64,000 bases of DNA from Clostridia bacterium. GTDB lineage: Bacteria > Bacillota > Clostridia > Christensenellales > Borkfalkiaceae. The translations under genes and the position numbers were made by a program. The stretch is from contig JAGAIP010000003.1 in the NCBI GenBank assembly GCA_017626495.1, forward strand, positions 248,001 to 312,000. Reading direction: 5' to 3'. The first letter of the stretch is position 1; every line of letters begins with the position of its first letter. Below, one piece after another: positions 1 to 8,230 of this stretch. Under the pieces are notes generated by a model. That model had not been told where the DNA came from. It searched no databases and was given only the letters and a program-made list of their open reading frames with translations.

Positions 1-491
1 AACCGAACAAGGAACGCGTCCACGGAAAATTCATCACCTACGTCATCAGCAGGGCGTTCCCGGGTGCGTTTACCATCGCCTTTGCCGTCTTGGCAATGTA
101 TTTCACATCCACGCCTCTCTTTCAGAATCTGCTCCGTTCGGGCGGATTCGGCGGAATCTTTATCGCGGACGGCTCGGAGCTGATCGACCTCAGCGAATCC
201 TTCAAGGCAAATTATCTTGCACTCGCGTTCGTCGCCTTGACTTTCTCGGGTTCCGTCATGCTGTACAGGCTGTGTACTCCCTTCAATATCATGCGCGGAA
301 CGCTGTGGGGCGTATCGGCAGCGCTATGTCTCATATTCACGCTTGCAATCGGAGACTTCTTCTTCATAGGTTGGTCGGAATGTCACTTCTCCTTCCCCGA
401 GATATTGTACCTGCTCTTTATCATCGTACTCTGTTTCCCGATTTCGCGCGGACTCATCTTCTTCTTCGAAAAACTCAACAAGGCAAGCTGA
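1..491 (+). CDS. Cation-translocating P-type ATPase, C-terminal fragment
   Basis: The reading frame is open from the left edge of the window, so this is the C-terminal part of a larger gene. About 160 residues are visible. They begin with PNKERVHGKFITYV followed by SRAFPGAFTIAF, which resembles the stretch before the last membrane helices of CtpE-like bacterial P-type ATPases. Four strongly hydrophobic segments and a short basic tail (FFEKLNKAS) follow, as in the C-terminal transmembrane block of this family. The phosphorylation and ATP-binding domains would lie upstream, outside the window, so the transported ion cannot be judged. The gene ends at a TGA directly before a strong intrinsic terminator. 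Family assignment rests on this short region only. Confidence 0.72.
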   Translation, partial: PNKERVHGKFITYVISRAFPGAFTIAFAVLAMYFTSTPLFQNLLRSGGFGGIFIADGSELIDLSESFKANYLALAFVALTFSGSVMLYRLCTPFNIMRGTLWGVSAALCLIFTLAIGDFFFIGWSECHFSFPEILYLLFIIVLCFPISRGLIFFFEKLNKAS

Positions 492-497
492 GAAAAA

Positions 498-533
498 CGC
501 CGTCTGCAAGCAAACGCAGACGGCGTAATTTTA
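498..533 (+). terminator. Intrinsic terminator after the P-type ATPase
   Basis: A perfect 11-bp stem (arms 498-508 and 517-527, ACGCCGTCTGC and its complement) with an 8-nt loop is followed by AATTTTA. It starts 7 nt after the ATPase stop codon. The minus-strand cation transporter gene converges on it. Confidence 0.9.
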
Positions 534-573
534 TGCTTTTATAACAGCAAAATCGCCGCCATAAACAAAATTT

Positions 574-1737
574 TCATTTTGCGGACAGATACCCGTTCTC
601 CACGGAAATATGGCACTCGGAGCCCGGATACTGCTTATTTACCGCCTCTTTGATACGGTTGAGCAAATCGTCTCCGTTTACGATCGCGCCTGCGGGGCAA
701 ACCAGATCGAACACAAACACCATCCGCTTTCCCTTGACGATGCGAATATCGTGCACTTCAAGAAGCTTGTCGATCTTTGCGACCGTTTCGGTCAAAAATT
801 CACGGAACACGCCGATTTCGGAATCGTCGGTCACGACGGGATCGTAATGAATAACCATATGTAATCCCTCGTCGAGAAAATCGCGTTCAATGGTATCTAT
901 GGTTTCGTGACATTTCACGGGATCTGCTTCCGCAGGCATTTCGACGTGTACGGACGCAAACTGCCTTCCCGGTCCGTAATCGTGCACCATCAGATCGTGT
1001 GTGCCGAGAACGCCCTCGTAAGACATGATTTTTTCGTAGATATGCTTGATTCTCTCTTTGTCGGGCGCTTTTCCGAGTAGCGGATCCATGGTATCCTTGA
1101 CCATTCCGATTCCGCCGACGAGAATAAAGATCGCCACGACGAGCCCTGCCCATCCGTCGAAACAAAATTCCGTCGTCTTGGAAAGCACGGTCGAAAGCAA
1201 AACGACAGACGTTGCGATCACGTCGTTTCTGCTGTCTTTCGCCGTCGCGATCAGCGTTCCCGACTCGATTTTTTTACCGAGACTGCGATTGAAAATCATG
1301 AGCCACACCTTGACGAGAATGGAACAGACGAGAACGACCACGGTAACGGTTGAAAAGACGAGCGGTTCGGGGTGTAAAATGCGATCGAGAGAAGAGCGGA
1401 AGAGTTCCACCCCCACGACGATGATAAATACGCTGACGAGCATCCCGGAAAGATACTCGTATCTCGCATGCCCGTACGGATGATCCTCGTCCGCAGGTCG
1501 GCTCGCCATTTTGAATCCGAAGAAGGAGATGAGCCCCGACGAGAAATCGGACAGGTTGTTGAATGCGTCCGCCTGAATGGAAACGCTCGCGGACAAAATT
1601 CCCACGATGAGTTTTCCTAAAAACAGGAAAAAATTCGCGACGATCGATACGATTCCCGAAAGCTTTCCGTAGGCATTGCGCACGGCGGGATCTTTTGTAT
1701 TCTGACTGTTTTTGATGAATAATTTAGGTAATAACAT
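574..1737 (-). CDS. Cation diffusion facilitator (CDF) family transporter
   Basis: A 387-residue integral membrane protein that should export divalent metal ions (Zn, Mn, Fe or similar) by proton antiport. The signatures are the N-terminal KLSGIVSIVANFFLFLGKL helix, the metal-site segment SIQADAFNNLSDFSSG (D and N/D pairs of helix 2), the HPYGHARYEYL loop and, in helix 5, ATAKDSRNDVIATS. A cytoplasmic domain with ferredoxin-like pattern follows (GTHDLMVHDYGPGRQFASVHVEM). Beyond about residue 310 there is an extra C-terminal domain resembling a second such fold, as in the longer clostridial CDF proteins. No Shine-Dalgarno sequence is visible before the ATG (upstream TAATATAGAAT). The gene follows the O-antigen-ligase-like gene by 52 nt with a hairpin between them. 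Confidence 0.9.
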   Translation of the reverse strand: MLLPKLFIKNSQNTKDPAVRNAYGKLSGIVSIVANFFLFLGKLIVGILSASVSIQADAFNNLSDFSSGLISFFGFKMASRPADEDHPYGHARYEYLSGMLVSVFIIVVGVELFRSSLDRILHPEPLVFSTVTVVVLVCSILVKVWLMIFNRSLGKKIESGTLIATAKDSRNDVIATSVVLLSTVLSKTTEFCFDGWAGLVVAIFILVGGIGMVKDTMDPLLGKAPDKERIKHIYEKIMSYEGVLGTHDLMVHDYGPGRQFASVHVEMPAEADPVKCHETIDTIERDFLDEGLHMVIHYDPVVTDDSEIGVFREFLTETVAKIDKLLEVHDIRIVKGKRMVFVFDLVCPAGAIVNGDDLLNRIKEAVNKQYPGSECHISVENGYLSAK

Positions 1738-1757
1738 ATTCTATATTATGTGATTGT

Positions 1758-1784
1758 GCGCTCCGAACGACCTGTTCGAAGCGC
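1758..1784. repeat. Stem-loop between two minus-strand genes
   Basis: Arms 1758-1768 and 1774-1784 form an 11-bp stem with one G-T pair and a 5-nt loop. The T-rich tract (GTTTTT) follows only when read on the plus strand, although both flanking genes are on the minus strand. As an intrinsic terminator it would act on antisense plus-strand transcripts. On the minus strand it is a plain stem-loop between the O-antigen-ligase-like and CDF genes. Confidence 0.6.
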
Positions 1785-1789
1785 GTTTT

Positions 1790-3172
1790 TCATTGTTTCT
1801 CCGTCTTTGCGAGGATTCCGATCATCGCCGCATAGACGAGCGTCGGAAAATAATTGAACAGATGCGTATCGACGAGGCTCAGTAAGAGAAGTACGAGTAC
1901 GACGAGGAAGAGAAAAATTCTCTCGATCGAGGGACGTTTTGCAAGCGAGATGACCGTACACACTCTGTGAAAGAGATAGGGAAGAAATCCGACCGCGCCG
2001 CACGACGCCAAGATCTGAATCACCGTATTGTGGTACATCTGAGGCAGTATGCTCTCCACGGACGAAAATGAAGGAAGTTCCGTAAAGAATCCCACGCCAA
2101 ACCATGGGTGTGTGAGGAAATTTTCCCATCCGAGCTGATAAATCGGCAATCTGTCCCCACCCGTGAAAATCGTTTCAAAAATCTTTTGAAAATCCTCTCG
2201 CAGTACCTCTTCATTGCATTTATAAAAGACAAACGCGGCAACGCAAAACGCAACGAGAATGCTAAGGTCGATAAAGCGGTATTTGCTCACGATCAACAAA
2301 ACGACGGTGCTCGCCAAAAGCGCGACGGGTGCAAAGATCATTGCCTGCCTGCTGAACGTCATGACGGCGGCGCACAGGAACACGTAATCGAGCGCATAGA
2401 ACAGCCAACCGCATCTTTCCTTTGCCGCAAGATATGCCGTCGTGGGAATCGTAAGGCAAAAGAGCATTCCCATGGTGTTCCTGCTTCCCCATCCGTAATT
2501 GAAACCGAGGCTGCGCAAATAGACGAGATCAAATTTGAGCTCTTCCACCGAGGCATACCGTTCGCACAACTCGACCAACATGAACAGTCCCAAAAAGACA
2601 AACGCATACGCGATACAGCGGAAAGACCGCTCGTCCCCTTTCATGCCTGCGCCGAACACAAATCCGAACACGAGCAGGATCGCGAGAAAGAACGCATACA
2701 TGAGATTCTTTTTGACGTATTCTTCATACCCGACGCCGTTTAAGAGCAACGACGCGGAAAAGAGGACGACGGCATAAAAGGAAATGCCCAACTTCGTTCT
2801 TCCCGTCGCAAGATTCACTCCCATTCGAAAGAGCGTTACCAAAAGACTGATTGCGATACAGACGATGATTCCGGGCAAATGCCGTACATAGTATTCCCGA
2901 TCGATTCCGTAACCCGTAGGCGCATTTTGCGCGGACACGACGACGTTCATAAAGAGGAACACCGTAAATACGGGCGCGGTATCGTCCATAAACAACGCGA
3001 CAAAACACCCCGTGACGGCAAAATACGCAATCAGCGTCATATCCCAACCGAAGCGGTGGCAGATCAGCGTCATGATTGCCGTCAGAAACGGATAAAGCGG
3101 CGACAGAAAGAAAAAAGAGATCCCTTTCATCCACCGCGTTTGTTTTATATTGTCGATATAACACGTTTTCAT
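1790..3172 (-). CDS. O-antigen ligase / polymerase-like membrane protein
   Basis: A polytopic membrane protein of 460 residues with about 11-12 hydrophobic segments. The large loop near residues 360-410 carries GGDRLPIYQLGWENFLTHP, then WFGVGFFTELPSF and QMYHNTVIQILASCGAVGF. This matches the Wzy_C/O-antigen ligase pattern of a tail-end loop ending in HN and a following G-rich helix. Such proteins join or polymerise lipid-linked glycans at the outer face of the membrane. I placed the start at the ATG at 3172: it has GCGAGG 5 nt upstream, and the longer frame would begin in the -35 region of the promoter at 3191-3219. Other envelope glycan genes lie at 19.4-22.3 kb. The exact polymer is unknown. 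Confidence 0.75.
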   Translation of the reverse strand: MKTCYIDNIKQTRWMKGISFFFLSPLYPFLTAIMTLICHRFGWDMTLIAYFAVTGCFVALFMDDTAPVFTVFLFMNVVVSAQNAPTGYGIDREYYVRHLPGIIVCIAISLLVTLFRMGVNLATGRTKLGISFYAVVLFSASLLLNGVGYEEYVKKNLMYAFFLAILLVFGFVFGAGMKGDERSFRCIAYAFVFLGLFMLVELCERYASVEELKFDLVYLRSLGFNYGWGSRNTMGMLFCLTIPTTAYLAAKERCGWLFYALDYVFLCAAVMTFSRQAMIFAPVALLASTVVLLIVSKYRFIDLSILVAFCVAAFVFYKCNEEVLREDFQKIFETIFTGGDRLPIYQLGWENFLTHPWFGVGFFTELPSFSSVESILPQMYHNTVIQILASCGAVGFLPYLFHRVCTVISLAKRPSIERIFLFLVVLVLLLLSLVDTHLFNYFPTLVYAAMIGILAKTEKQ

Positions 3173-3190
3173 GAATGCCTCGCTTTGTTC

Positions 3191-3219
3191 ATTATAATAC
3201 GAACGGGCGAAAAAAGCAA
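3191..3219 (-). promoter_or_regulatory. Promoter of the O-antigen-ligase-like gene
   Basis: On the minus strand: TTGCTT, 17 nt, TATAAT, with the -10 box about 20 nt before the ATG at 3172. It also decides the start codon, since the longer frame would begin upstream of transcription. Confidence 0.75.
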
Positions 3220-3252
3220 TCAATCGCAACCGTCCGTTTGAAAAAACCCTTC

Positions 3253-4554
3253 TTACACGATGAGGGCAAGCGCGCCAAGCGAAACTGCGAGAGACGGAAT
3301 GGCAATCAATCCGCCCGTTTTGACGAAATCAAGGAAAGAAAATTTCAGATCGTGTTTCTTCAAAATCGACGACCACATAATTCCCGCCAACGCGCCGATG
3401 GGAGTAAAGAACGCGCCGATATTCGATCCGACAATGGTCGCATAAACCGCCTGCAACTGCGCCTGTCCCTGTAACGATTCGAGGACGGAACTGAACAACA
3501 CGCTCATAGGAATGTTATTGATGACGTTTGATATGAAAAAAGACGCTACGCCGTATTTGAAACACACGAATCCTTCGCCCAGCCAACGGCTGAAATCCTG
3601 CGTTACGCCGTGAGCGGACAGCGCGAGGATCATTACGAACATGGACAGCACAAAGGGAATCAACTGCCACGGAGCGCGTTTCAAACAACGAATCAACTCC
3701 GTGGGTTTTCTTTTTCCGACGAGGGAACGTCCGATCACCCAGAGAAAAAGACTCATCGCCGCAACGAGCGAAACGATCCACATCGGAAGATTCGCATAGG
3801 ATCCGACGGCAAGCAGGAGCGTGCAGACGGCGAGATGAACGAGCCCGACGATCATACCCGTTTTGTCTTTGACGGTCTCGCATTCCTCCTCTGCGCAGAT
3901 CGGCGCGGCAAGCTTTTTACGATAAAGAAAAAACAGTAAGGAGAGAGAAACCAGTCCCGACGCGATCGTAGGCAACAACATCGTCCCCGTATAGCTCAAA
4001 AACGGAATCAGATACGCCGTTGCAAGGTAGATATTCGTCGGATTTCCGATCACGAGCGTCATGCTCCAAGTATTCGCCGCAACGAATTCCGAAAAAAGAT
4101 AGGGCATGGGATCGATTTTCGCGTTTTTTGCAAAATAACAGATGAGCGGCGTGAACGAGAGAATGATAATATCGTTGGAAGTGACGATGGTAAGCAAAGA
4201 CACGATGACGTATAGAGCAAGAAGAAGCTTTCTTTGGTCGGTCTTTGCGCGTTTCAAAACGACGCTCGCAAGATAGCAGAAAAAGCCCGTTTCGTCGAGA
4301 TAAACGGAGATAAGCGTCATCGAAATAAAAAGAACGAGGATTTTCAAAGGGTTGATCTCCGAGTCGGCGACGATCGCGTTGAGCGTCTCTTTCGGATCGA
4401 TCAGCCGAAAAGCGAGTAAGATCGTCGCGCCTGCCAGCGAAACGACCCAATAGGTATCGAAGCTGAATTTTCCCAACCTGATTTTCGGGAAGAACAAAAT
4501 ACTCAGAATAATCGCGATGCAGGTTATTGCTACGATGGAAACGGTTGCAATCAT
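3253..4554 (-). CDS. ArsB/SLC13-type anion transporter
   Basis: A 433-residue permease with roughly 10-12 membrane helices arranged as two halves. Diagnostic stretches are TSNDIIILSFTPLICYFAK, then WSMTLVIGNPTNIYLATAYL in the first half, and FFISNVINNIPMSVLFSSVL plus IVGSNIGAFFTPIGALAG in the second. The N-P-T and S-N motifs recur in the ArsB, NhaD and SLC13 (DASS) families of the ion transporter superfamily. Arsenite, a dicarboxylate or sulfate are all possible substrates; no ArsR-like regulator or ArsC reductase is adjacent. The ATG at 4554 is chosen because AGAGGA lies 6 nt upstream. The longer open frame starts inside the promoter's -35 box and can be excluded. Confidence 0.75.
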   Translation of the reverse strand: MIATVSIVAITCIAIILSILFFPKIRLGKFSFDTYWVVSLAGATILLAFRLIDPKETLNAIVADSEINPLKILVLFISMTLISVYLDETGFFCYLASVVLKRAKTDQRKLLLALYVIVSLLTIVTSNDIIILSFTPLICYFAKNAKIDPMPYLFSEFVAANTWSMTLVIGNPTNIYLATAYLIPFLSYTGTMLLPTIASGLVSLSLLFFLYRKKLAAPICAEEECETVKDKTGMIVGLVHLAVCTLLLAVGSYANLPMWIVSLVAAMSLFLWVIGRSLVGKRKPTELIRCLKRAPWQLIPFVLSMFVMILALSAHGVTQDFSRWLGEGFVCFKYGVASFFISNVINNIPMSVLFSSVLESLQGQAQLQAVYATIVGSNIGAFFTPIGALAGIMWSSILKKHDLKFSFLDFVKTGGLIAIPSLAVSLGALALIV

Positions 4555-4594
4555 ACGGATTCCTCTTATGTGCGTCAGCATTACATTGCGAACT

Positions 4595-4623
4595 ATTATA
4601 GTCTCGCTCACGCAGAAAGTCAA
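4595..4623 (-). promoter_or_regulatory. Promoter of the ArsB/SLC13-type gene
   Basis: TTGACT, 17 nt, TATAAT on the minus strand, close to consensus. The -35 box begins right after the T-tract of the preceding terminator. Confidence 0.88.
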
Positions 4624-4638
4624 TTTTTTTCATGCGAA

Positions 4639-4671
4639 AAATCCCGTCCTTCACGCGGAAGAACGGGATTT
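4639..4671 (-). terminator. Intrinsic terminator after the small membrane protein
   Basis: A 14-position stem with one mismatch (arms 4639-4652 and 4658-4671, core ATCCCGT/ACGGGAT). It is flanked by T-runs on both strands. It follows the stop codon at 4675 by 3 nt and separates that unit from the promoter at 4595-4623. Confidence 0.88.
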
Positions 4672-4674
4672 TTT

Positions 4675-4854
4675 TCAGGATTCGGATTCTTGCGATTGCT
4701 GTTTATCCGCCAGCTTTTCTTCGAGCATATCCTCGAACTTTTCGCAAAGATCAGACTGACTCTTTCGAACGAGCTGTCTTGCCTTGTAGTTGTTTGCGAC
4801 AAGGACAGCGCCTCCGACCATGCCGATGAGTAACCCTGCTGTAAATTTTTCCAT
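4675..4854 (-). CDS. Small membrane-anchored protein, unknown function
   Basis: A 59-residue protein with one N-terminal hydrophobic segment (TAGLLIGMVGGAVLVAN) followed by a charged, probably helical tail (RQLVRKSQSDLCEKFEDMLEEKLADK). It resembles the layout of YtxH-like small proteins, but the sequence is too short to assign. The start is the ATG at 4854, with AGGGGG 4-5 nt upstream; the longer frame upstream lacks a ribosome binding site. It lies 28 nt downstream of the coiled-coil protein gene and is probably cotranscribed with it. Confidence 0.7.
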   Translation of the reverse strand: MEKFTAGLLIGMVGGAVLVANNYKARQLVRKSQSDLCEKFEDMLEEKLADKQQSQESES

Positions 4855-4882
4855 AATACCCCCTATTCGAGAGGACAAACCG

Positions 4883-5530
4883 TCACTCTGTACCGTCAGT
4901 ATGTGAAGGTTTGTATCCCTTCAAACAGGCAATTTCTGCTTGCAATGACAGAACCTGCGTTTCGAGCAATGATTTTTCCATGCGCAGGCGTTCGTTTTCC
5001 TCTTTGAGCGATTTTGAGATTCGATCGTAAAGGGCGTTGATTTCTTTTTCTACTCTGCGTTGCAACAGTCCTGCCCTGCGTTCCTGATCGTCCTCGATTC
5101 CGAGCTCTTTCAAGAGGGCGGTGATGCGCTCGGGTTCTTTTTTCAGCACGTTGCGGTATTTATTCTGATAGCGGAGCATCAGCTTATCGTCTCCGCCCGA
5201 TAAATTCGCAATCGCACGGCGAACGGAATACCCCTTGCTCTTCTCTTTGAGAATATCGCGAAGAACTTGCTCCGTCTCCGAGTCGGTAAACTCTCGTATC
5301 GTTACCGCATGTAAGTTTTTATCTTTCAAGAGCGCACGCACTTCCTCTTTTTCCCCCGATTTCAGCAGGGTATAATAATAGTTCCGTACGCTCCCCTTCG
5401 CTCTGCCGTGCCCTGCGCCGAACGTCTCAAAAAGATACGAGAGCGTTTTGCCCTCTTCCTTGCCCTGCGCGATGTATTCAACGAGCTCTCTTGCCTCGTC
5501 TTCCGTATAACCGTTGATTTTTTGCGTCAT
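4883..5530 (-). CDS. Putative HTH/SANT-like protein with C-terminal coiled coil
   Basis: A soluble protein of 215 residues. The N-terminal part (GYTEDEARELVEYI, then GKTLSYLFETFGAGHGRAKG and SVRNYYYTLL) has the look of the Myb/SANT-type helix-turn-helix seen in RsfA-like Firmicutes regulators: an acidic first helix and a basic, serine-rich recognition helix. A middle region (YSVRRAIANLSGGDDKLMLR) may be a second helical DNA-binding unit. The last 60 residues are a heptad-rich coiled coil (LKEENERLRMEKSLLETQVL). I infer a DNA-associated, oligomeric protein, with no specific target. The start is the ATG at 5530 with a strong GGAGG 5 nt upstream. It is divergent from the plus-strand gene at 5589. 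Confidence 0.7.
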   Translation of the reverse strand: MTQKINGYTEDEARELVEYIAQGKEEGKTLSYLFETFGAGHGRAKGSVRNYYYTLLKSGEKEEVRALLKDKNLHAVTIREFTDSETEQVLRDILKEKSKGYSVRRAIANLSGGDDKLMLRYQNKYRNVLKKEPERITALLKELGIEDDQERRAGLLQRRVEKEINALYDRISKSLKEENERLRMEKSLLETQVLSLQAEIACLKGYKPSHTDGTE

Positions 5531-5550
5531 GATAACCTCCGTAATAATCG

Positions 5551-5580
5551 TTGACATATTCGGAGGAAATCATACATATT
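5551..5580 (+). promoter_or_regulatory. Possible promoter of the gene at 5589
   Basis: A perfect TTGACA at 5551-5556, an 18-nt spacer and CATATT at 5575-5580. The -10 match is only 4 of 6. Transcription would begin about 5587, almost on the GTG at 5589, which suggests a leaderless message. A CGGAGG at 5561-5566 lies inside the spacer and has no start codon at a suitable distance in the right frame. Confidence 0.45.
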
Positions 5581-5588
5581 TTTTTACT

Positions 5589-6392
5589 GTGCGTATATAT
5601 TTTTTCAGTGAAACCCCGTGTGCTCTCTTTTCCTCGGGACTTCTCCTCGGCAGAGTGGACGGATTCGAACGTTCCTTTGACGCGGAGTTGTCCGACAAGC
5701 TGTTTATCGAAATCGTATCGCAATTCGGAACGGTCGGATTCTTCTTAAACAGGGATATTCTCGTCTCTCCGCCGCCCTTTCTGACGGTATACGTCGGAGA
5801 GATCCTCGCAATCGAATACGTTCCGCCCTGCATTCACCCCCTCAGCGTGCTCGCTCAAAGGGAAGAGAACGGTCTTATTACTCTGTTTTTGCAAAACGGA
5901 TTATTTCTCTCCATAGAACGGGAGGAGTATCATCTCGTCTCCCTTCCCCTCTATCTCAAAACCTCGAACATGACCGTAGAAGAAAACGGCGTTCGGCTTT
6001 CCTCAAAGGACGGAATCGCTTTCGTCGGAATGGACGGAACGCTTCATTTTTCCTATCCTCTGCAAAACGGGAAACTGTACGACGTCGTAGGACGGGAAAT
6101 TCTCATTTCTAAGGATGGCAGGCTTTCCCTCAAAGATCAATCCTTTCCGAAAGAAAAGCTCCTCTTTGCATTTCTCGAAAGCGTTCGCCTGCACGAGGAT
6201 TTATCCCCGTATCTTTCCGAAGAACTTTCCTCTCGCAAACAGGAATTTCTGTCCTTTTTCCCTGCGTTCGAACGGGTAATCCCCTACGGAGACGGAGCGG
6301 CAATTCTCCTTCGGCAAAAGGAAAACGTATATAAAATAAAACCCGTCTTTGCGGAATACAAAGACGGGAAAATCGACAACGTGAAATATTAG
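5589..6392 (+). CDS. Conserved-looking protein of unknown function
   Basis: About 267 residues, not recognised. The sequence is rich in alternating hydrophobic residues (FIEIVSQFGTVGFFLN, ILVSPPPFLTVYVGEIL, NGVRLSSKDGIAFVGMDGTL), which suggests an all-beta protein of repeated short strands. There is no signal peptide or membrane helix. The start is uncertain: the open frame extends into the divergent gene, and the only plausible start after the promoter is the GTG at 5589, whose nearest Shine-Dalgarno match is 20 nt away. The stop codon overlaps that of the convergent cyclophilin-like gene by 4 bp (TTAG). It is the only plus-strand gene between 0.5 and 28 kb. Confidence 0.6.
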   Translation: MRIYFFSETPCALFSSGLLLGRVDGFERSFDAELSDKLFIEIVSQFGTVGFFLNRDILVSPPPFLTVYVGEILAIEYVPPCIHPLSVLAQREENGLITLFLQNGLFLSIEREEYHLVSLPLYLKTSNMTVEENGVRLSSKDGIAFVGMDGTLHFSYPLQNGKLYDVVGREILISKDGRLSLKDQSFPKEKLLFAFLESVRLHEDLSPYLSEELSSRKQEFLSFFPAFERVIPYGDGAAILLRQKENVYKIKPVFAEYKDGKIDNVKY

Positions 6393-7249
6393 TATTTGGT
6401 GATTCTGACGGCTTCCACGATAATCGGCATCGTGGGAACCTGATAGGTCATCATGGTCTTTTCTGCGGCGACGTAAGGATCGGACGAATCCACTCTCACG
6501 GTGACTTCTTCCGTGAAGGAAGTCTCTCCGAGCGTATCGACGTAATCCTCGATGGCGCTCTGCAAATTTTCGAGCGCTTTTTTCGCGTCGTCGTTCAGAA
6601 GCTGACCGAACGTACAATAGCTCGAATTGTTCGAACCGGATACGCCCGTAAAGATATAAAAGAGAGAAGTTGCACTGTTATATTTATAGTGCTTGTTCTC
6701 CGCGTTCTCTCCGTCGCTGCTTCTGGTAACGGTGACGCGCGTATTGTCTCCGTCTTTCGGCGTATAGTACATGACGAGAGAACCGAACTTCTGCGTCTGC
6801 GCGTTGTTGGATACCTTATATCCGTTATCGGTAAATTCTCCGTACAGGGTATAGGTGGTCTGTTTGGACGCGGAATCGAATACGGACGAGGTCAGATTGA
6901 GCGTAGGCGCAATCGAGAAATAATTCTTTTCCGTCAAGCCGCCTGCCGTCGTCTGCTCCGCATTGTAAGTATATCCGCCGGTATAGAGCGTAGCGGTCGT
7001 ATAATTGTGAACGCAAAGTCCGTCGTAATAGCCGGATTCCGCAAGCTCCACGAAATGTCTGACCGTCTGGGGATAGAGGTTGCGATAGAGCTGATAGGAA
7101 ACGGTATAAGTCGTTCCGTTGAAGGAAATGTCGATTTCCGCCTCGGGACGCTTGGTTTCACAACCCGTCATAAAGAGAGCGGAGGACGAAAGAATTGCGA
7201 CGCCTGCGACGCTCATGATTTTTTTTGCAAGAGAATGTTTTTGGAACAT
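6389..7249 (-). CDS. Cyclophilin-type peptidyl-prolyl isomerase lipoprotein
   Basis: A 286-residue lipoprotein with a signal peptide and the lipobox ALFMTGC (Cys at residue 29), so it is likely anchored outside the cytoplasmic membrane. The mature part has cyclophilin landmarks: LYRNLYPQTVRHFVELAESG and YYDGLCVHNY near the N-terminus and KFGSLVMYYT in the middle. These correspond to the P-x-T-V-x-N-F, G-Y-Y-D-G and G-x-L-x-M elements of the fold. The usual N-F appears as R-H-F, and several canonical active-site residues cannot be recognised, so catalytic activity is uncertain. The ATG has GGAG 6 nt upstream and a good promoter. A role in folding of exported proteins is inferred. Confidence 0.75.
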   Translation of the reverse strand: MFQKHSLAKKIMSVAGVAILSSSALFMTGCETKRPEAEIDISFNGTTYTVSYQLYRNLYPQTVRHFVELAESGYYDGLCVHNYTTATLYTGGYTYNAEQTTAGGLTEKNYFSIAPTLNLTSSVFDSASKQTTYTLYGEFTDNGYKVSNNAQTQKFGSLVMYYTPKDGDNTRVTVTRSSDGENAENKHYKYNSATSLFYIFTGVSGSNNSSYCTFGQLLNDDAKKALENLQSAIEDYVDTLGETSFTEEVTVRVDSSDPYVAAEKTMMTYQVPTMPIIVEAVRITKY

Positions 7250-7278
7250 AGGAATCTCCGATAAAATAGTACCCTATT

Positions 7279-7307
7279 ATTTTACCGATATTTTGCTATT
7301 CCGTCAA
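7279..7307 (-). promoter_or_regulatory. Promoter of the cyclophilin-like lipoprotein
   Basis: TTGACG, 17 nt, TAAAAT on the minus strand. An imperfect AT-rich dyad (AATAG-GGTA-CTATT) lies just downstream, at the expected transcription start. Confidence 0.8.
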
Positions 7308-7396
7308 GCACTTTGCCCTCAATACGGAAATTTTCTTGATATTTCACACAAAGTCTTTTATCCGAGACAATAAAAGGGTTCGGCAGAAAAGATTTT

Positions 7397-7729
7397 CTAT
7401 TTATTTTCCGCTCCGACCGACTTATTCATTCCGATTACGTTATCCACGGGAAGAGAGAATACAATTCCGTGTCCGGGCGTTTCAAGTCCTGCCTCACGAT
7501 AGAGGGCGTGCAAAATCGCGTCTCTCTGCTCGGACGGAACGAGAATCATGACGATCTCTTTTTCGGGCTGAATGACGATGTGGAAATAACTTTCGGCAGA
7601 TTTGGACGCCGATCCCCTCGCGTTGATGATCGTACCGCCCGTTGCTCCCGCTTTTTTTGCGATATTCATCGCCTCATCGCCGAACCCGTCGTTTACGATA
7701 CAAAAGATGACTTCATGGGTAAATTCCAT
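7397..7729 (-). CDS. PII-like signal protein (second copy)
   Basis: A 110-residue protein with the ferredoxin-like pattern of PII family members: a first strand HEVIFCIVNDGFGDEAMNIA, a glycine-rich turn AGATGGTIINARG in place of the T-loop region, then FHIVIQPEKEIVMILV and PSEQRDAILHALY. Proteins of this group bind small effectors and control a partner protein, often a membrane transporter encoded next door. It begins 3 nt after the first PII-like gene ends, downstream of the DUF1538 gene, so the three form one transcription unit. The Tyr of the classical GlnB T-loop is not evident, so nitrogen signalling through uridylylation is not implied. Confidence 0.8.
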   Translation of the reverse strand: MEFTHEVIFCIVNDGFGDEAMNIAKKAGATGGTIINARGSASKSAESYFHIVIQPEKEIVMILVPSEQRDAILHALYREAGLETPGHGIVFSLPVDNVIGMNKSVGAENK

Positions 7730-7732
7730 TCC

Positions 7733-8230
7733 TTATCCCTCCTTCACTTCTTTTCTGTTGTCCGTCAAGAACTTATAGACCGCGACGCCAACAACGCTCG
7801 TCATGGGCACGGTGAACGCAATACCCTTTCCGTCGTTTACCGTGGTAAACTTTTCTTCGAGCGCCTTTTTGACGTCGGGAATACGATCCTGTTTGATGAC
7901 GCTGAAAATAACCGTCTTTGCGTTGTCGGCAAGCCCCAGGATCTGTAAAATTTCCCTTGCCGCCGTTCCTCTCGCCATCATCGCCATTTGCATATTGACT
8001 TCAAACTGCTGAATCAAGTCCTGATAGAACTCCGCTTTATGTCTGTTGACGATGGTAACGAGAAGTTCCAGTTTTTTGGGGGCAAGTTCCTTTTCTTTCT
8101 TTTTCGGTTCTTTTGTCCTCTTCAACGCTTCTCGCATTTCTTTCAAGTATTTCGCCGTTACTCTTTCTCTCTGTTCGAAGTCCGTTCTCTTCGGAGTTTC
8201 GGGAACGACGTTTTGTTCTGTTTCTTCCAT
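7733..8230 (-). CDS. PII-like signal protein with N-terminal extension
   Basis: A 165-residue protein. The first 60 residues are highly charged and Lys/Glu rich. The rest repeats the PII-like layout of its neighbour: LELLVTIVNRHKAEFYQDLI, AMMARGTAAREILQILGL, AKTVIFSVIKQDRIPDVKKA, then GIAFTVPMTSVVGVAVY. The ATG at 8230 is preceded by GGGAGG; the frame's earlier ATG lies across that ribosome binding site. It follows the DUF1538 gene by 55 nt. The likely role, inferred from context, is regulation of the DUF1538 transporter together with the second PII-like protein; the pair may form a heteromeric sensor. Confidence 0.78.
   Translation of the reverse strand: MEETEQNVVPETPKRTDFEQRERVTAKYLKEMREALKRTKEPKKKEKELAPKKLELLVTIVNRHKAEFYQDLIQQFEVNMQMAMMARGTAAREILQILGLADNAKTVIFSVIKQDRIPDVKKALEEKFTTVNDGKGIAFTVPMTSVVGVAVYKFLTDNRKEVKEG

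Noticed and set aside
1790-3229. Longer form of the O-antigen-ligase-like protein starting at 3229
   Set aside because: That start lies upstream of the promoter's -35 box, so it would not be transcribed.
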